From a bacterium (GTDB lineage Bacteria > Campylobacterota > Campylobacteria > Campylobacterales > Sulfurovaceae), in contig JAHJJU010000015.1 in NCBI GenBank assembly GCA_018822805.1, positions 1-64,000 on the forward strand: a stretch of 64,000 nucleotides of DNA. Direction: 5' to 3'. Within the stretch, counting starts at the first letter, position 1; the number at the start of each line of letters is the position of its first letter. Both the position numbers and the translations under genes were made by a program. Under the pieces are notes generated by a model that was not told where the DNA came from, did no database searches, and saw only the letters and a list, made by a program, of their open reading frames with translations. Positions 9,185 to 19,322 of this stretch are shown here, one piece after another.

Positions 9185-10354
9185 ATGCTTTCCAAACGTA
9201 TTCAAACACTCTCTTCTTCTTTAACCATTGCCATTACAACTTTGGCTCAAGAGCTTAAAGCAGAAGGTAAAGACATTCTTTCGTTCTCAGCCGGAGAACC
9301 GGATTTTGACACGCCTGAGGTCATTAAAAATGCTGCAAAAGATGCGTTAGATGCCGGTAAAACCAAATATACTGCTGTACCTGGAGTGCCTGAACTCCTT
9401 TCTGCTGTTGCAGGAAAACTAAAAAGAGACAACAACCTTGATTATGAACCAAAAATGATTCAAACCAACAACGGTGCAAAACACTCTCTTTTTAACCTTA
9501 TTCAAGCACTTGTTGATGAGGGTGATGAAGTAATTATTCCTGCTCCATACTGGGTAACTTACCCTGAGCAAGTTGAATATTCCGGTGGAGTTTCTGTTAT
9601 TATTGAAACGGATGATAAAGCTGGGTTTAAAATTACTCCTGAACAACTTAAAGCTGCCATTACGCCTAAAACAAAAATCTTGATGCTTAACACGCCATCT
9701 AATCCAACCGGTGCTATCTACTCAAGAAAAGAGTTAGAAGAACTGGCAGAAGTTCTTAAAGGAACAAATATCATTGTTATTTCAGACGAGATGTATGAGA
9801 AGTTGGTTTATGGTGGTGAAGAATTTACGGCAACAGCTTCTATTTCTGAAGACATGTTCCAAAGAACCATTACTGTAAATGGTTTAAGTAAAGCTGCTGC
9901 CATGACGGGTTGGAGATTTGGTTACTTAGCAACACCAAATATGGAGCTTATCTCTGTACTCAACAAACTTCAGTCACAAAGTACTTCCAACATCAACTCT
10001 ATTACTCAAGCAGCTGCCATTCCCGGTCTTGATGGGACAATCGATACCGTTGTAGAAGAGATGAGAGAGGCTTTTGAAGCTCGATGTAATGAAGCAACTG
10101 AACTCTTTAACAAAATTGATGGACTAAGCGTTGTCAAACCAAACGGTGCATTCTATCTTTTCGTGAACATCAAAGAGATTAGCACTGACTCTATGCAGTT
10201 CTGTAAAGATTTACTTTCAGAGCAAGGTGTGGCTGTTGTTCCGGGTATTGGTTTTGGAGCAGAAGGTTACTTTAGATTCTCATTTGCCACTGACATCGAA
10301 ACCATCCGTGAGGGTATTCGACGTATTGAAGCTTTTGTTAAGAGACAAAAGTAA
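9185..10354 (+). CDS. aspC: Aspartate aminotransferase, fold type I (subgroup Ib)
   Basis: PLP-dependent transfer of an amino group between aspartate and 2-oxoglutarate. The PLP lysine is in NGLSKAAAMTGWRFGY. NTPSNPTGAIYS and the C-terminal FRFSFAT (substrate-carboxylate Arg) are intact, as is SAGEPDFDTP near the N terminus. The length of 389 aa is standard. A monocistronic unit with its own promoter region; its 3' end faces queC. Substrate preference within the family (Asp versus other amino acids) cannot be told from the sequence alone. Confidence 0.9.
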   Translation: MLSKRIQTLSSSLTIAITTLAQELKAEGKDILSFSAGEPDFDTPEVIKNAAKDALDAGKTKYTAVPGVPELLSAVAGKLKRDNNLDYEPKMIQTNNGAKHSLFNLIQALVDEGDEVIIPAPYWVTYPEQVEYSGGVSVIIETDDKAGFKITPEQLKAAITPKTKILMLNTPSNPTGAIYSRKELEELAEVLKGTNIIVISDEMYEKLVYGGEEFTATASISEDMFQRTITVNGLSKAAAMTGWRFGYLATPNMELISVLNKLQSQSTSNINSITQAAAIPGLDGTIDTVVEEMREAFEARCNEATELFNKIDGLSVVKPNGAFYLFVNIKEISTDSMQFCKDLLSEQGVAVVPGIGFGAEGYFRFSFATDIETIREGIRRIEAFVKRQK

Positions 10355-10361
10355 AAAATAA

Positions 10362-10382
10362 GGTGTTGTCTTTGACAACACC
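10362..10382 (-). terminator. Terminator between aspC and queC
   Basis: GGTGTTGTC-TTT-GACAACACC, a perfect 9-bp stem. Read on the minus strand it directly follows the queC TAG and is followed by TTATTTTTTAC, a good rho-independent terminator for queC. It may also act for aspC, since an A-rich tract precedes it on the plus strand. Confidence 0.8.
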
Positions 10383-11045
10383 CTACACATACTCTATAGG
10401 ATCAACCATTCCTGCTTTTTCAAATCCATTCAACCGTAACCTGCAACTGTCACATACTCCACAAGCTTTATCTTCATTTTTATAACATGACCATGTATCT
10501 TCTAAGGGTACGCCCAACTCTATAGATTTTTGAACAATTTCTGATTTTTTCATATGTACCAATGGCATTTTAATGCTTAATTGTGTTTCATCTTTGGTTC
10601 CCAAATTAATAGACTTTTCCATCGACCTGATATACGTATCACGACAATCAGGATAACCTGAACTGTCCTCTTCCACTACACCTATAAAAAGAGCCTCTGC
10701 AGCATGCTTTTCAGCAAGAGCTGTAGCAATAGAGATAAATATACCATTCCGAAAAGGTACATAAGTAATAGGTACACCAGATTCGATTCCTCCAATTGGA
10801 ACGTCTAAAGTTTTATCAGTTAAAGCCGAAGCTCCTATCTGTTTAAAAAAATCTAAATCGATCTCATAATGCTCAATGGCTTCTAGTTTTTTAGCTATTT
10901 TTCGAAAAGATTCCAACTCTTTTTTTTCAGTTCTTTGTCCATAATTAAAATGTAATGCTATAAGTTCATAACCCTTATTTTTAGCTATTTTAGCACTCAA
11001 TGCACTGTCCATTCCACCCGATATTACACATACTGCTTTCTTCAT
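10383..11045 (-). CDS. queC: 7-cyano-7-deazaguanine synthase
   Basis: ATP-dependent conversion of 7-carboxy-7-deazaguanine to preQ0 in queuosine synthesis. The PP-loop SGGMDS is at residues 9-14, and the C-terminal zinc site is C-x8-CGVCDSCRLR. At 220 aa it is complete. It is divergent from ybeY with a 78-nt gap. QueH, which acts at the last step of the same pathway, is encoded at 23.3 kb. Confidence 0.95.
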   Translation of the reverse strand: MKKAVCVISGGMDSALSAKIAKNKGYELIALHFNYGQRTEKKELESFRKIAKKLEAIEHYEIDLDFFKQIGASALTDKTLDVPIGGIESGVPITYVPFRNGIFISIATALAEKHAAEALFIGVVEEDSSGYPDCRDTYIRSMEKSINLGTKDETQLSIKMPLVHMKKSEIVQKSIELGVPLEDTWSCYKNEDKACGVCDSCRLRLNGFEKAGMVDPIEYV

Positions 11046-11123
11046 AGAATATAACCCTTTTTAAATAAAATTATTCGCTTTACTTCCTTGTTATTTTACC
11101 TCTTTTTGGGTAAACTTTGCCCT

Positions 11124-11549
11124 ATGTTAAACATTGAAAATCTCACCAACCTAACTGTCAATGCAGTACCATTAGAAGATATTGCCAAAGAACTCACATC
11201 AAGAGAGATCGACTTAACCATATGCAACAATGAGACCATTCAAGAATACAATAAGGAGTATCGAGGGAAAGATACACCTACAGATGTATTGAGTTTTCCA
11301 ATTGAGAGTGATATGGAAATAATGCCTTTAGGTTCTATTGTCATCTCTGCTGATTATGTTCTTCAAAAAGCCACTGAGCTTGGTCATAGGCAAGAGGATG
11401 AACTGATGCTTCTTTTTATACATGGATTACTGCACCTTTTGGGGTACGATCATGAAGTAGATAATGGAGAAATGAGAAAAAAAGAAGAGTCAATAATTCA
11501 TACATTGAATCTTCCAAAAAGTTTAATTGTAAGAACTGAGGAGTCTTAA
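11124..11549 (+). CDS. ybeY: Endoribonuclease YbeY
   Basis: Zinc-dependent single-strand endoribonuclease of 16S rRNA maturation and ribosome quality control. The metal site HGLLHLLGYDH is intact, with the family segment PTDVLSFP upstream. The ORF track begins at a TTG (11088), adding 12 residues with no homology and no ribosome site. I prefer ATG 11124 (MLNIENLTNL). Neither start has a strong Shine-Dalgarno sequence. The next gene starts in its stop codon (TAATG). Confidence 0.9.
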   Translation: MLNIENLTNLTVNAVPLEDIAKELTSREIDLTICNNETIQEYNKEYRGKDTPTDVLSFPIESDMEIMPLGSIVISADYVLQKATELGHRQEDELMLLFIHGLLHLLGYDHEVDNGEMRKKEESIIHTLNLPKSLIVRTEES

Positions 11550-12493
11550 TGGATTTTGTTATATTTATTTTAGCCATGGGTGGATTAATTTTTGGAGCCG
11601 ACTTTATTGTCAATCAAAGTGAACGTATCGCCCTACGTTTTAATATTTCTGAATTTGTAATTGGTTCAACCCTTATTGCATTTGGAACAAGTTTACCTGA
11701 AATGGCTGCAAGTGTAGCTGCAAGTTTCAATGGTAAATCAGAAATTGCTATTGCCAATGCTGTGGGAAGTAACATTATAAATATAACCCTTGTTTTAGCA
11801 CTTATTTTCATTATTGCTAAATCTTTTCGCTCAGATAGAGACTTTTTTGCAAAAGACAGTATTTGGGCACTAATGCCAATTTTGGTCTTTTTATTAATGA
11901 GCATAGATGGGAAAATAGGAACCTTTGATGCTGTGTTACTTTTAGTACTCATGCTGGCTTACTTAATGTTTTTACTTGAAGATTCTAAAGGTTTAGCACT
12001 TGAAGAGATTGATGATAAACTCAAAGAGAACTTTTCATGGATTAGTAGTATTGGGTTCCTTATATTGGGGTTCCTCATGGTTGTTGTTGGAGCACATTTT
12101 GCTGTGGACAGTGCTTCAAGTATTGCAAAAGATTTTGGTGTCAGTGAATGGGTTATAGGTGTTATTTTGATCAGTTTTGGTACCTCTTTACCTGAACTTG
12201 TTATCTCTGTTTCTGCTGCGTTAAAAGGTAAGGTTGAAATGGCCATCGGTAACATTATTGGTTCAAACTTAGCCAATACTACCATGGTTATTGGAACTGC
12301 TGCCTTAGTCAAAAATTTAGATATCTCTTTGGGAACCTATTACTTCGATTTATCATTAATGACAGCTGCAACAATTATGCTTATTTACATTACAGCAAAC
12401 AAACTCTACAGTAGACCGGCCGGAATTAGTTTGTTAATTCTATTGGCACTCTTTTTACAAAACACGCTATCTACTATGCAAACTTCTGCATAG
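11549..12493 (+). CDS. CaCA-family Na+/Ca2+ antiporter (YrbG-like)
   Basis: Inner-membrane cation exchanger of 314 aa with about ten hydrophobic segments in two inverted halves. Each half has the ion-binding alpha repeat: GSTLIAFGTSLPEM near residue 40 and GVILISFGTSLPELV near 205, each followed by a GSN motif (VGSNIIN, IGSNLAN). It is coupled to ybeY by a TAATG overlap. The direction and ion (Ca2+ against Na+ or K+) are inferred from the family. Confidence 0.88.
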   Translation: MDFVIFILAMGGLIFGADFIVNQSERIALRFNISEFVIGSTLIAFGTSLPEMAASVAASFNGKSEIAIANAVGSNIINITLVLALIFIIAKSFRSDRDFFAKDSIWALMPILVFLLMSIDGKIGTFDAVLLLVLMLAYLMFLLEDSKGLALEEIDDKLKENFSWISSIGFLILGFLMVVVGAHFAVDSASSIAKDFGVSEWVIGVILISFGTSLPELVISVSAALKGKVEMAIGNIIGSNLANTTMVIGTAALVKNLDISLGTYYFDLSLMTAATIMLIYITANKLYSRPAGISLLILLALFLQNTLSTMQTSA

Positions 12494-12495
12494 TA
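12472..12495. terminator. Inverted repeat across the antiporter stop codon
   Basis: TACTATGCA-AACTTC-TGCATAGTA, a perfect 9-bp stem covering the last codons and stop of the antiporter gene, between converging genes. No U run follows on either strand. Confidence 0.4.
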
Positions 12496-12525
12496 GAACC
12501 CTTCTAAAAGAGTAAAGGTTTAAGA

Positions 12526-14118
12526 TTAAAGCTGTGGTCCGGCTTTAGAATAATCGAACTCTGAACCGTTATCGTTATAACGATTAAAGTTTGCTATAAA
12601 CATACCAGCAAGTTTTGCCAATGATCGGTCATACTCTTCTCTATTCTTCCAAGTATTTCTAGGATTCAATACAGCATTGTCCTTTACACCTTCAAGTGTT
12701 TTAGGAATTTGAAGATCAAACATTGGTAGTACTTCAAACTCTGCATTATTAATAGAACCATTTAGAATACCATTAATACATGCTCTTGTATCTTTAATGC
12801 TCATACGTGTACCAACACCATAAGCACCACCACTCCAACCGGTGTTCACTAAATAAACATTTACACCATGCTCATCAATCTTGTCTCCAAGAAGTTTTGC
12901 ATACTCTGTTGGATGTAGTGGTAAAAATGCTTCACCAAAACACGCTGAGAATGTTGCAACCGGTTCAGTAATACCACGCTCCGTACCGGCCACTTTTGCC
13001 GTATAACCACTTAAGAAGTAGTACATCGCTTGTTCTTTTGTTAACTTAGATACCGGAGGCAAAACACCAAATGCATCTGCTGTCAAGAAAATAATATTAC
13101 TTGGATGTCCAGCTTGCATATCTTCTTTATGATTTTCTATATGCTCTATTGGATAAGAGACCCTAGTATTCTCTGTTTTTGATTTATCATCATAATCTAC
13201 ATTACCGACTTCATCACTAACAACATTTTCTAAAAGAGCACCTTTTCTAATTGCTGCAAAAATTTCAGGCTCTGATTTTTCATCAAGATTAATTACTTTT
13301 GCATAACATCCCCCCTCAAAGTTAAAGACACCGTTATCATCCCAACCATGTTCATCATCACCAATTAATGCTCTATCCGGATCAGTTGAGAGTGTTGTTT
13401 TTCCTGTTCCTGAAAGACCAAAGAAAAGACAGACATCATCATCTTTACCAACATTCGCTGAACAGTGCATTGCAAGTTTACCTTCCAATGGTAACCAGTA
13501 GTTCATCATAGAGAAGATACCTTTTTTCATCTCTCCACCATACCATGTACCACCAATAATAGAGACATTATCTTCTATATTAAAACAAACATAAACATCA
13601 GAATTTAGCCCTTGCTCTTTGTAATCTTGGTTTGATATTTTACAAGCATTGTAAACCACAAAGTCCGGTTCGAACGTCTCTAACTCTTCTTCAGTTGGAC
13701 GAATAAACATATTTTTTACAAAGTGAGCTTGCCATGCTACTTCTGAAATAAAACGAATCGATCTTCTACTTGCAGCACTGGCTCCTGCGTAAACATCCAT
13801 AATATAAATACTCTTACCGGAAAGTTGTTCTTTGGTTAAATCAAAAAGTTTATCAAACGTCTCTTTATCAATTTTTTTATTAATGTCACCCCATGAAATA
13901 TGTTCATTTGACGGTGCTTGATCTACAAAATATTTATCTTTTGGACTTCGTCCCGTAAAGATACCTGTATCACACATTGCTGTACCTGTTGATGAAATTT
14001 TACATTCATTCCTATTGACTTCGTGTGCTTGAAGTTCATCGTAACTTAAATTGTAGTAAACATTAGCAATGTTTTCAAGTCCTAATTTATCAAGACCGTT
14101 TGGTGTACGGGTGCTCAT
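12526..14118 (-). CDS. pckA: Phosphoenolpyruvate carboxykinase (ATP)
   Basis: Interconverts oxaloacetate + ATP with PEP + CO2 + ADP. The P-loop [10 protein letters not shown], the upstream [12 protein letters not shown] and the metal site [10 protein letters not shown] are intact, and FTGRSPKDK is present near the N terminus. The length of 530 aa is usual for the ATP-dependent family. It lies downstream of, and in the same direction as, the oad operon, which interconverts pyruvate and oxaloacetate. The pair can therefore connect pyruvate to PEP for gluconeogenesis. Confidence 0.95.
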   Translation of the reverse strand: MSTRTPNGLDKLGLENIANVYYNLSYDELQAHEVNRNECKISSTGTAMCDTGIFTGRSPKDKYFVDQAPSNEHISWGDINKKIDKETFDKLFDLTKEQLSGKSIYIMDVYAGASAASRRSIRFISEVAWQAHFVKNMFIRPTEEELETFEPDFVVYNACKISNQDYKEQGLNSDVYVCFNIEDNVSIIGGTWYGGEMKKGIFSMMNYWLPLEGKLAMHCSANVGKDDDVCLFFGLSGTGKTTLSTDPDRALIGDDEHGWDDNGVFNFEGGCYAKVINLDEKSEPEIFAAIRKGALLENVVSDEVGNVDYDDKSKTENTRVSYPIEHIENHKEDMQAGHPSNIIFLTADAFGVLPPVSKLTKEQAMYYFLSGYTAKVAGTERGITEPVATFSACFGEAFLPLHPTEYAKLLGDKIDEHGVNVYLVNTGWSGGAYGVGTRMSIKDTRACINGILNGSINNAEFEVLPMFDLQIPKTLEGVKDNAVLNPRNTWKNREEYDRSLAKLAGMFIANFNRYNDNGSEFDYSKAGPQL

Positions 14119-14258
14119 TTTATGTACCTTTAGTTTTTATAATGTAATATTTTGCTAATTTTAAGAGATTAAAACAACATAACCAATATAGCAAATAAAA
14201 AGAGAAGACCTTCGTCTCATTTAATTTACCATATGTAGTAATAATCTATTTTACTATC

Positions 14259-14291
14259 CAATAAGTATAATTTATTAAAATTATACTATTG
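14259..14291. promoter_or_regulatory. A/T-rich palindrome between oadB and pckA
   Basis: CAATAAGTATAATTT and AAATTATACTATTG form inverted arms with one bulged A around ATTA, inside the 206-bp gap between oadB and pckA. It could be a weak terminator of the oad operon or an operator of pckA. A -10-like TATAAT is part of each arm. Confidence 0.4.
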
Positions 14292-14324
14292 AATAGATAT
14301 TAAGAAACTTACTTAATAATACAC

Positions 14325-15659
14325 TTATTTAAATATTGAGAGTAAGACACCTGCTGCAACAGCTGAACCTATAACACCTGCCACATTTGGGCCCATGGCA
14401 TGCATCAGTAAAACGTTACCCGGTTTCTCTTCTGAACCAACTTTAGAGACAACCCTTGCTGACATTGGTACGGCAGAAACTCCTGCTGCACCAATCAATG
14501 GATTAATCGGTTCTTTTGAAAACCTATTCATAATTTTAGCCATAATAACACCGGCTGCTGTACCAGCAGAGAATGCAATAAGACCAATAATCATAATTCC
14601 CATGGTTTCAAGAACCAAGAACTTATCAGCTGCCAGTTTAGAACCGACACCAAGTCCTAAGAAAATGGTTACAATATTAATCAATGCATTCTGCATGGTA
14701 TCGCTTAATCTGTCAACCACACCTGACTCTTTTGCAAAGTTACCAAATGCAAAGGCACCAATTAACGGTGTAGATTCTGGTAAAACTAAAATAGAAAGTA
14801 CCAAAACAACAATAGGGAAAATCAGCTTCTCTAATCGGTGTACTTGACGTGTTGTTTTCATTACAATTACACGTTCAGCTTTACTTGTTAACGCTCTCAT
14901 TATCGGAGGTTGAATAACAGGTACCAACGCCATATATGAGTAAGCAGCAACAGCAATGGCACCCAACATATCGGGAGCCAATCTATTCGCAATAAAAATT
15001 GATGTTGGACCATCGGCACCACCAATAATAGAAATTGCAGAAGCAGACTGAAGATCAAATCCGATCATTACAGCCCCAACCAATGAACCAAAGATACCAA
15101 ACTGAGCAGCTCCACCAAGCAATGCTGTTTTAGGGTTAGCCAAAAGTGGACCAAAGTCCGTCATGGCACCAACACCCATAAAGATGAGTAGTGGGAAGAA
15201 CTCATTGGCAATACCCATGTTATAGATAATACCCAACATTCCATGTTCTCCACCCATACCTGCAAGAGGAATATTGGCAAGAAGACCACCAAAAGCAATC
15301 GGAATCAAAAGTAATGGTTCAAAGTTCTTAGCAATCGCTAAATAAAAAAGCAAAAAGACAATCAAAATCATCATAATACGACCTAAAGATGACTCAAACC
15401 ACGTCATCTCTCTCTCATATGCATGACCTTTTGGTTCAGACGTGGTTTCACCGTCATTTACATCAAAAATGGCATTAATACCTGTCGTTTGCCAAAAACT
15501 TGTTGCCAATTCGGCAATTGTTTTAGGCTCATATGCTTTTTTTTCTGTACTCACTTCTGCCACAACAGGTGCTGTAGCATCTTGTCCCGTTGCTTGTGAC
15601 ATTGAAGTCAAAGCAATCATGGCAAAGAGCAATGAAATAAAAATCTGTTTTAATTTCAT
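14325..15659 (-). CDS. oadB: Sodium-translocating decarboxylase beta subunit (OadB-like)
   Basis: Membrane subunit that couples decarboxylation of a biotin-bound carboxyl group to Na+ export. Multiple hydrophobic segments are seen, with the family motifs [12 protein letters not shown] and the Gly-rich [16 protein letters not shown] near the C terminus. An unusual feature is a long N-terminal extension: a signal-like hydrophobic start, then a Thr/Ala/Glu-rich stretch of about 70 residues before the first core helix. It follows oadA by 3 nt. Confidence 0.9.
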   Translation of the reverse strand: MKLKQIFISLLFAMIALTSMSQATGQDATAPVVAEVSTEKKAYEPKTIAELATSFWQTTGINAIFDVNDGETTSEPKGHAYEREMTWFESSLGRIMMILIVFLLFYLAIAKNFEPLLLIPIAFGGLLANIPLAGMGGEHGMLGIIYNMGIANEFFPLLIFMGVGAMTDFGPLLANPKTALLGGAAQFGIFGSLVGAVMIGFDLQSASAISIIGGADGPTSIFIANRLAPDMLGAIAVAAYSYMALVPVIQPPIMRALTSKAERVIVMKTTRQVHRLEKLIFPIVVLVLSILVLPESTPLIGAFAFGNFAKESGVVDRLSDTMQNALINIVTIFLGLGVGSKLAADKFLVLETMGIMIIGLIAFSAGTAAGVIMAKIMNRFSKEPINPLIGAAGVSAVPMSARVVSKVGSEEKPGNVLLMHAMGPNVAGVIGSAVAAGVLLSIFK

Positions 15660-15662
15660 GGA

Positions 15663-17465
15663 TTACTCCATTGTAGCAAGAAGCTGACCATCAATAACAG
15701 CATCATTGACTTTAACATCAATGGATTTAATCACACCTGTTTTATCGGCTACAATATCGATTTCCATTTTCATTGCTTCAAGAATCATAATTTGCTCACC
15801 TTCATTGACACTGTCACCCGGAGCTTTTAAAATTTTCCACACGTTACCCGGTGTTTGAGAGTGAATCTCAACAGAACCTTTTCCTCCTGCTGTTACCGGT
15901 GCTGCTGCAGGCGTTGCTGCAGGCGTTGCAGCAGGTGCTGCTGTAGGTGTTACTTGAATCTCGGCATCACCTTCTGCTACTTGTACACTGTATTGTTTAC
16001 CGTCTACTACTACTGTATAATTTCCACTCATTTCTTCTCCTCCACTTTGTTGATTGTTTTTACCTTTTCTGATCATTAAAGGACCTTCACCCTTTAAGAA
16101 CGCAATACCTTTTTGATCACATGATGCTGCAATAAAGATATTCTCTTCTGTTGTTGGCAACTTTTCATCTTCTAGTACTTTTTTCCAATACGCCATTGAT
16201 TTAGTTACTTCTCTGTCTGCATAATCTAAAGGATTTTCAGTTGTTGGTTCTAAATTTAACTTTTCTGCTGCCAATTTAATGATTTCAGGATCAGCTTCAA
16301 CCGGTGTTTTACCGAAATAACCCAATACCATACGTCCATAACCGGGAGCAATCTGCTTCCATGGACCAAACATCACGTTTGCATACGCTTGTTGCCAGTA
16401 GAATTGACTCACTGGTGTTACAGATGTTCCGTAACCACCACGTTCAACCACCTCTTTCATCGCTGCAATAACTTCATCAAACTTATCTAAGTTTCCTGAA
16501 TCTCTCATCATCTGTGTGTTTGCTGTTAACGCACCACCAGGCATTGGTGAAAATGGAATCAAAGGTGATACTTGAGTTGCTTCTGGTGGAATCATATACT
16601 CAGTCAAACACTCATGTAAACGCTCTTCATATTTAAGTACTTTATTTAACTGTAAATCACCAAGATTATAGTCCATACCTTTTGTAGCATGTAACATGGT
16701 TAAAATATCCGGCTGTGATGTACCACCACTTACCGGAGATGCTGCCATGTCAATACCATTGGCACCGGCTTCAAGTGCTGCTAAATATGAAGCAACCGAA
16801 ACACCTGCTGTCTCATGAGTATGTAACCTTAAGTGAACCTCTTCACCAAGCAATTTTCTAGCCATTGCAATGGTCTCATAAACTTTACGTGGGTTCGCTG
16901 TACCTGATGCATCTTTAAAACATACACTGTCAAAAGTGATTCCGGAATCAAGAATATTTCTTAATGTTTTCTCATAAAAAGGTACATCATGTGCCCCTTT
17001 ACATCCCGGTGGTAAATCCATCATGGTGACAACCACTTCATGGTTCAATCCATGACGCTTAATACACTCGGCAGAGTATGCCAAGTTGTTAACATCATTC
17101 AGTGCATCAAAGTTTCTAATGGTTGTTGTACCATGCTTTTTGAATAATTTAGCATGTAAATCAATCAATTCTCTACTACCTGTGTCAAGCATTACCGTGT
17201 TAATACCACGAGAAAGCGTTTGTAAATTTGCCTCTGGTCCAACAATCTCTCTAAATTTATCCATCATATCAAATGCATTTTCCTGCAGGTAGAAAAACAG
17301 ACTTTGAAATCTAGCCCCTCCACCAAATTCAAAGTGATTAATACCTGCTTGTTTGGCAGCTTCCACTGCCGGGAAAAAGTCATCCATGAGAACACGACCA
17401 CCAAAGACAGATTGGAATCCATCTCTAAAGGTCGTGTCCATCACATCAATATATTTTTTTGCCAT
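15663..17465 (-). CDS. oadA: Oxaloacetate decarboxylase alpha / pyruvate carboxylase subunit B
   Basis: Carboxyltransferase plus biotinyl protein. The N-terminal DRE-TIM barrel begins MDTTFRDGFQS, and the metal-binding LHTHETAG is present. An Ala/Pro linker of repeated PAATPAA units follows, then a biotinyl domain with the acceptor lysine in EAMKME. It may work with OadB/OadG as a Na+ pump, or with a separate biotin carboxylase as pyruvate carboxylase. The adjacent beta and gamma subunits favour the pump complex. At 600 aa it is of normal length. Confidence 0.93.
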   Translation of the reverse strand: MAKKYIDVMDTTFRDGFQSVFGGRVLMDDFFPAVEAAKQAGINHFEFGGGARFQSLFFYLQENAFDMMDKFREIVGPEANLQTLSRGINTVMLDTGSRELIDLHAKLFKKHGTTTIRNFDALNDVNNLAYSAECIKRHGLNHEVVVTMMDLPPGCKGAHDVPFYEKTLRNILDSGITFDSVCFKDASGTANPRKVYETIAMARKLLGEEVHLRLHTHETAGVSVASYLAALEAGANGIDMAASPVSGGTSQPDILTMLHATKGMDYNLGDLQLNKVLKYEERLHECLTEYMIPPEATQVSPLIPFSPMPGGALTANTQMMRDSGNLDKFDEVIAAMKEVVERGGYGTSVTPVSQFYWQQAYANVMFGPWKQIAPGYGRMVLGYFGKTPVEADPEIIKLAAEKLNLEPTTENPLDYADREVTKSMAYWKKVLEDEKLPTTEENIFIAASCDQKGIAFLKGEGPLMIRKGKNNQQSGGEEMSGNYTVVVDGKQYSVQVAEGDAEIQVTPTAAPAATPAATPAAAPVTAGGKGSVEIHSQTPGNVWKILKAPGDSVNEGEQIMILEAMKMEIDIVADKTGVIKSIDVKVNDAVIDGQLLATME

Positions 17466-17480
17466 TTTATACCTTCATTG

Positions 17481-17726
17481 TTATGATTTGTTTTTACGAA
17501 ATTCTGATACGGCAGCGATAATCGCAGCCACTCTACGATTTTCATCTTCTACTGTATTACCTACCGGAGTAGTAGGTATTTTTGGAGTATTTTCTGGAAA
17601 ATATTTTGCAATTAGAGCAGCTTGAACTTTAACCAATACCACCAAGATATAGAGAAAAAGAAAAACAACTCCCATTCCAAGTGCCATAAATTTCAATGCT
17701 TCGACTACATTATTCACTTCAGCCAT
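17481..17726 (-). CDS. oadG: Oxaloacetate decarboxylase gamma subunit
   Basis: An 81-aa protein with one N-terminal membrane helix (FMALGMGVVFLFLYILVVLVKV) and a charged C-terminal tail, typical of OadG, which assembles the alpha and beta subunits on the membrane. It is the first gene of the gamma-alpha-beta operon; oadA starts 15 nt later. Confidence 0.85.
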   Translation of the reverse strand: MAEVNNVVEALKFMALGMGVVFLFLYILVVLVKVQAALIAKYFPENTPKIPTTPVGNTVEDENRRVAAIIAAVSEFRKNKS

Positions 17727-17794
17727 AAAAAAACCTTCTGTACATAAATTTTGATAGCAATATTCTAAGCTATTTTTACTTGAAAATGCATAAT

Positions 17795-19186
17795 TTATCT
17801 TCTCTTTCGTTTACGATTATTTTGCCGTGCTACTTTTTGTTCACCTTCAAACTCATCTAGCATACCAATAACCGTATTTTCGTCAAATCCGATCTGCCCG
17901 GAAGCTGATGTTTTTTGTTGTAAGAGGATCGAAACAACCCGTTCTACAAACTCATGATAATCCATATCTTCCATACTGTCAATAAAATCAATTGCTTTAT
18001 CATTTACCTCAACTTCTCGAACCATTGTCTCTAAAGAATCAAAATTCATTACTTCTTCCAGATCCATCTCATCTTCAATGTGAATCGTTGCCAATTTCAT
18101 CTCGGCACCCACTTCTTTTTGAATACGTTGAAGTTCTCTAAACTCTTCAGTGGAAACTAAAGTAATTGCTTTACCACTTTTTCCTGCACGCCCTGTTCGT
18201 CCTATTCTGTGTACATACGATTGAGGATCAAAAGGGATATGATAATTAAATACATGGGATACATCTTTAACATCTAAGCCTCTTGCAGCCACATCTGTAG
18301 CAACCATAATCTGAGTCTCACCACGGCGATACGCTTTAACAATGGTCTCTCTTTCTAGTTGTTCTAAGTCACCATGCAAACCTGATGCATTAAATCCCAT
18401 GGCTTGTAGATGCTCTGTTAATCGATCGACTTCACGTTTCATTCGACAAAAGACAATACATTTTTTGATCTTTTCAGTCTCCAATAACGTTACTATGGCT
18501 TTATCACGTTGTGCTTCATTAATCACATAATAGTATTGTTCTATCACATTATTCGTTGTACTCTCATCTTGACCTACAACCGAGATAAATTGAGGCTGAG
18601 TCAAAATGTTGTTTGCCAACTCTTTAATAGGATCAGGCATGGTTGCTGAAAAAAGCAACGTTTGTCTATTTTGAGGAATGTACTCAAATATCTCTTTTAT
18701 CTCTTCTAAAAATCCCATATCAAGCATCTCATCTGCTTCATCAAGAACCACGATTTCAGGATTAAAAGCGTCTATTTTCCCTTTTTTATAAAGGTCTTTC
18801 AGTCGTCCGGGCGTTGCAACCACGACCTGTACGCCTTTATTAATTAATGCAATTTGTCGTCCATAACCCACACCACCATAAACGGTAATGGTTCGTATGC
18901 CACAAAAACGTCCCAAGTGATAAAGCTCATCACTTACTTGCGTTGCCAACTCTCGTGTTGGTGTAATTACTAATGCACGTTCAATCTCTTTATTAGCAAT
19001 TTTATTTATCAAAGGCAAACCAAACGCTGCTGTTTTACCTGTTCCTGTATGGGCTTGCCCCACCAAATCTTCACCCTTTGCTATAATAGGGATTGCCATC
19101 TCTTGAATGGGACTGGCTTCTCTAAAACCGGCTATTTTAATACCCTTCAAAAGCTCCTTATGAAAACTAAATTCATTAAATGTCAA
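17795..19186 (-). CDS. DEAD-box ATP-dependent RNA helicase
   Basis: RNA helicase with all core motifs: Q motif segment, AHTGTGKTAA (I), PTRELA (Ia), DEAD as VLDEADEMLD (II), SATMP (III), and ARGLDVKDV and HRIGRTGRAGKSG (V, VI). A C-terminal tail of about 100 aa is acidic and then ends in a basic RKRKRR. It is of RhlE/CsdA general type; Campylobacterota usually carry a single such gene. It probably remodels structured RNA or ribosome precursors. Transcribed alone. Confidence 0.93.
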   Translation of the reverse strand: MTFNEFSFHKELLKGIKIAGFREASPIQEMAIPIIAKGEDLVGQAHTGTGKTAAFGLPLINKIANKEIERALVITPTRELATQVSDELYHLGRFCGIRTITVYGGVGYGRQIALINKGVQVVVATPGRLKDLYKKGKIDAFNPEIVVLDEADEMLDMGFLEEIKEIFEYIPQNRQTLLFSATMPDPIKELANNILTQPQFISVVGQDESTTNNVIEQYYYVINEAQRDKAIVTLLETEKIKKCIVFCRMKREVDRLTEHLQAMGFNASGLHGDLEQLERETIVKAYRRGETQIMVATDVAARGLDVKDVSHVFNYHIPFDPQSYVHRIGRTGRAGKSGKAITLVSTEEFRELQRIQKEVGAEMKLATIHIEDEMDLEEVMNFDSLETMVREVEVNDKAIDFIDSMEDMDYHEFVERVVSILLQQKTSASGQIGFDENTVIGMLDEFEGEQKVARQNNRKRKRR

Positions 19187-19264
19187 ATCATTACCTTATC
19201 TCTCAGTAAAATGCTCTTTGAATCAAATTCAAAAAACTACGCCAACGATAAGTTTTACTTCAAA

Positions 19265-19296
19265 AATTGCTTTTTTGTCGACTCACACAAGCAATT
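19265..19296 (-). terminator. Candidate terminator after uppP
   Basis: AATTGCTT (19265-19272) and AAGCAATT (19289-19296) form an 8-bp stem. Read on the minus strand, downstream of the uppP stop, the 3' arm runs into TTTTTG. The loop is 16 nt, so the terminator is of moderate quality. Confidence 0.4.
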
Positions 19297-19322
19297 GTTT
19301 GTTACATAAATCTTAGCGTCTA

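Noticed and set aside
15855-16079. Cys-rich ORF on the plus strand inside oadA
   Set aside because: It is the complement of the Ala/Pro linker repeats; the coding strand carries the intact biotin protein.
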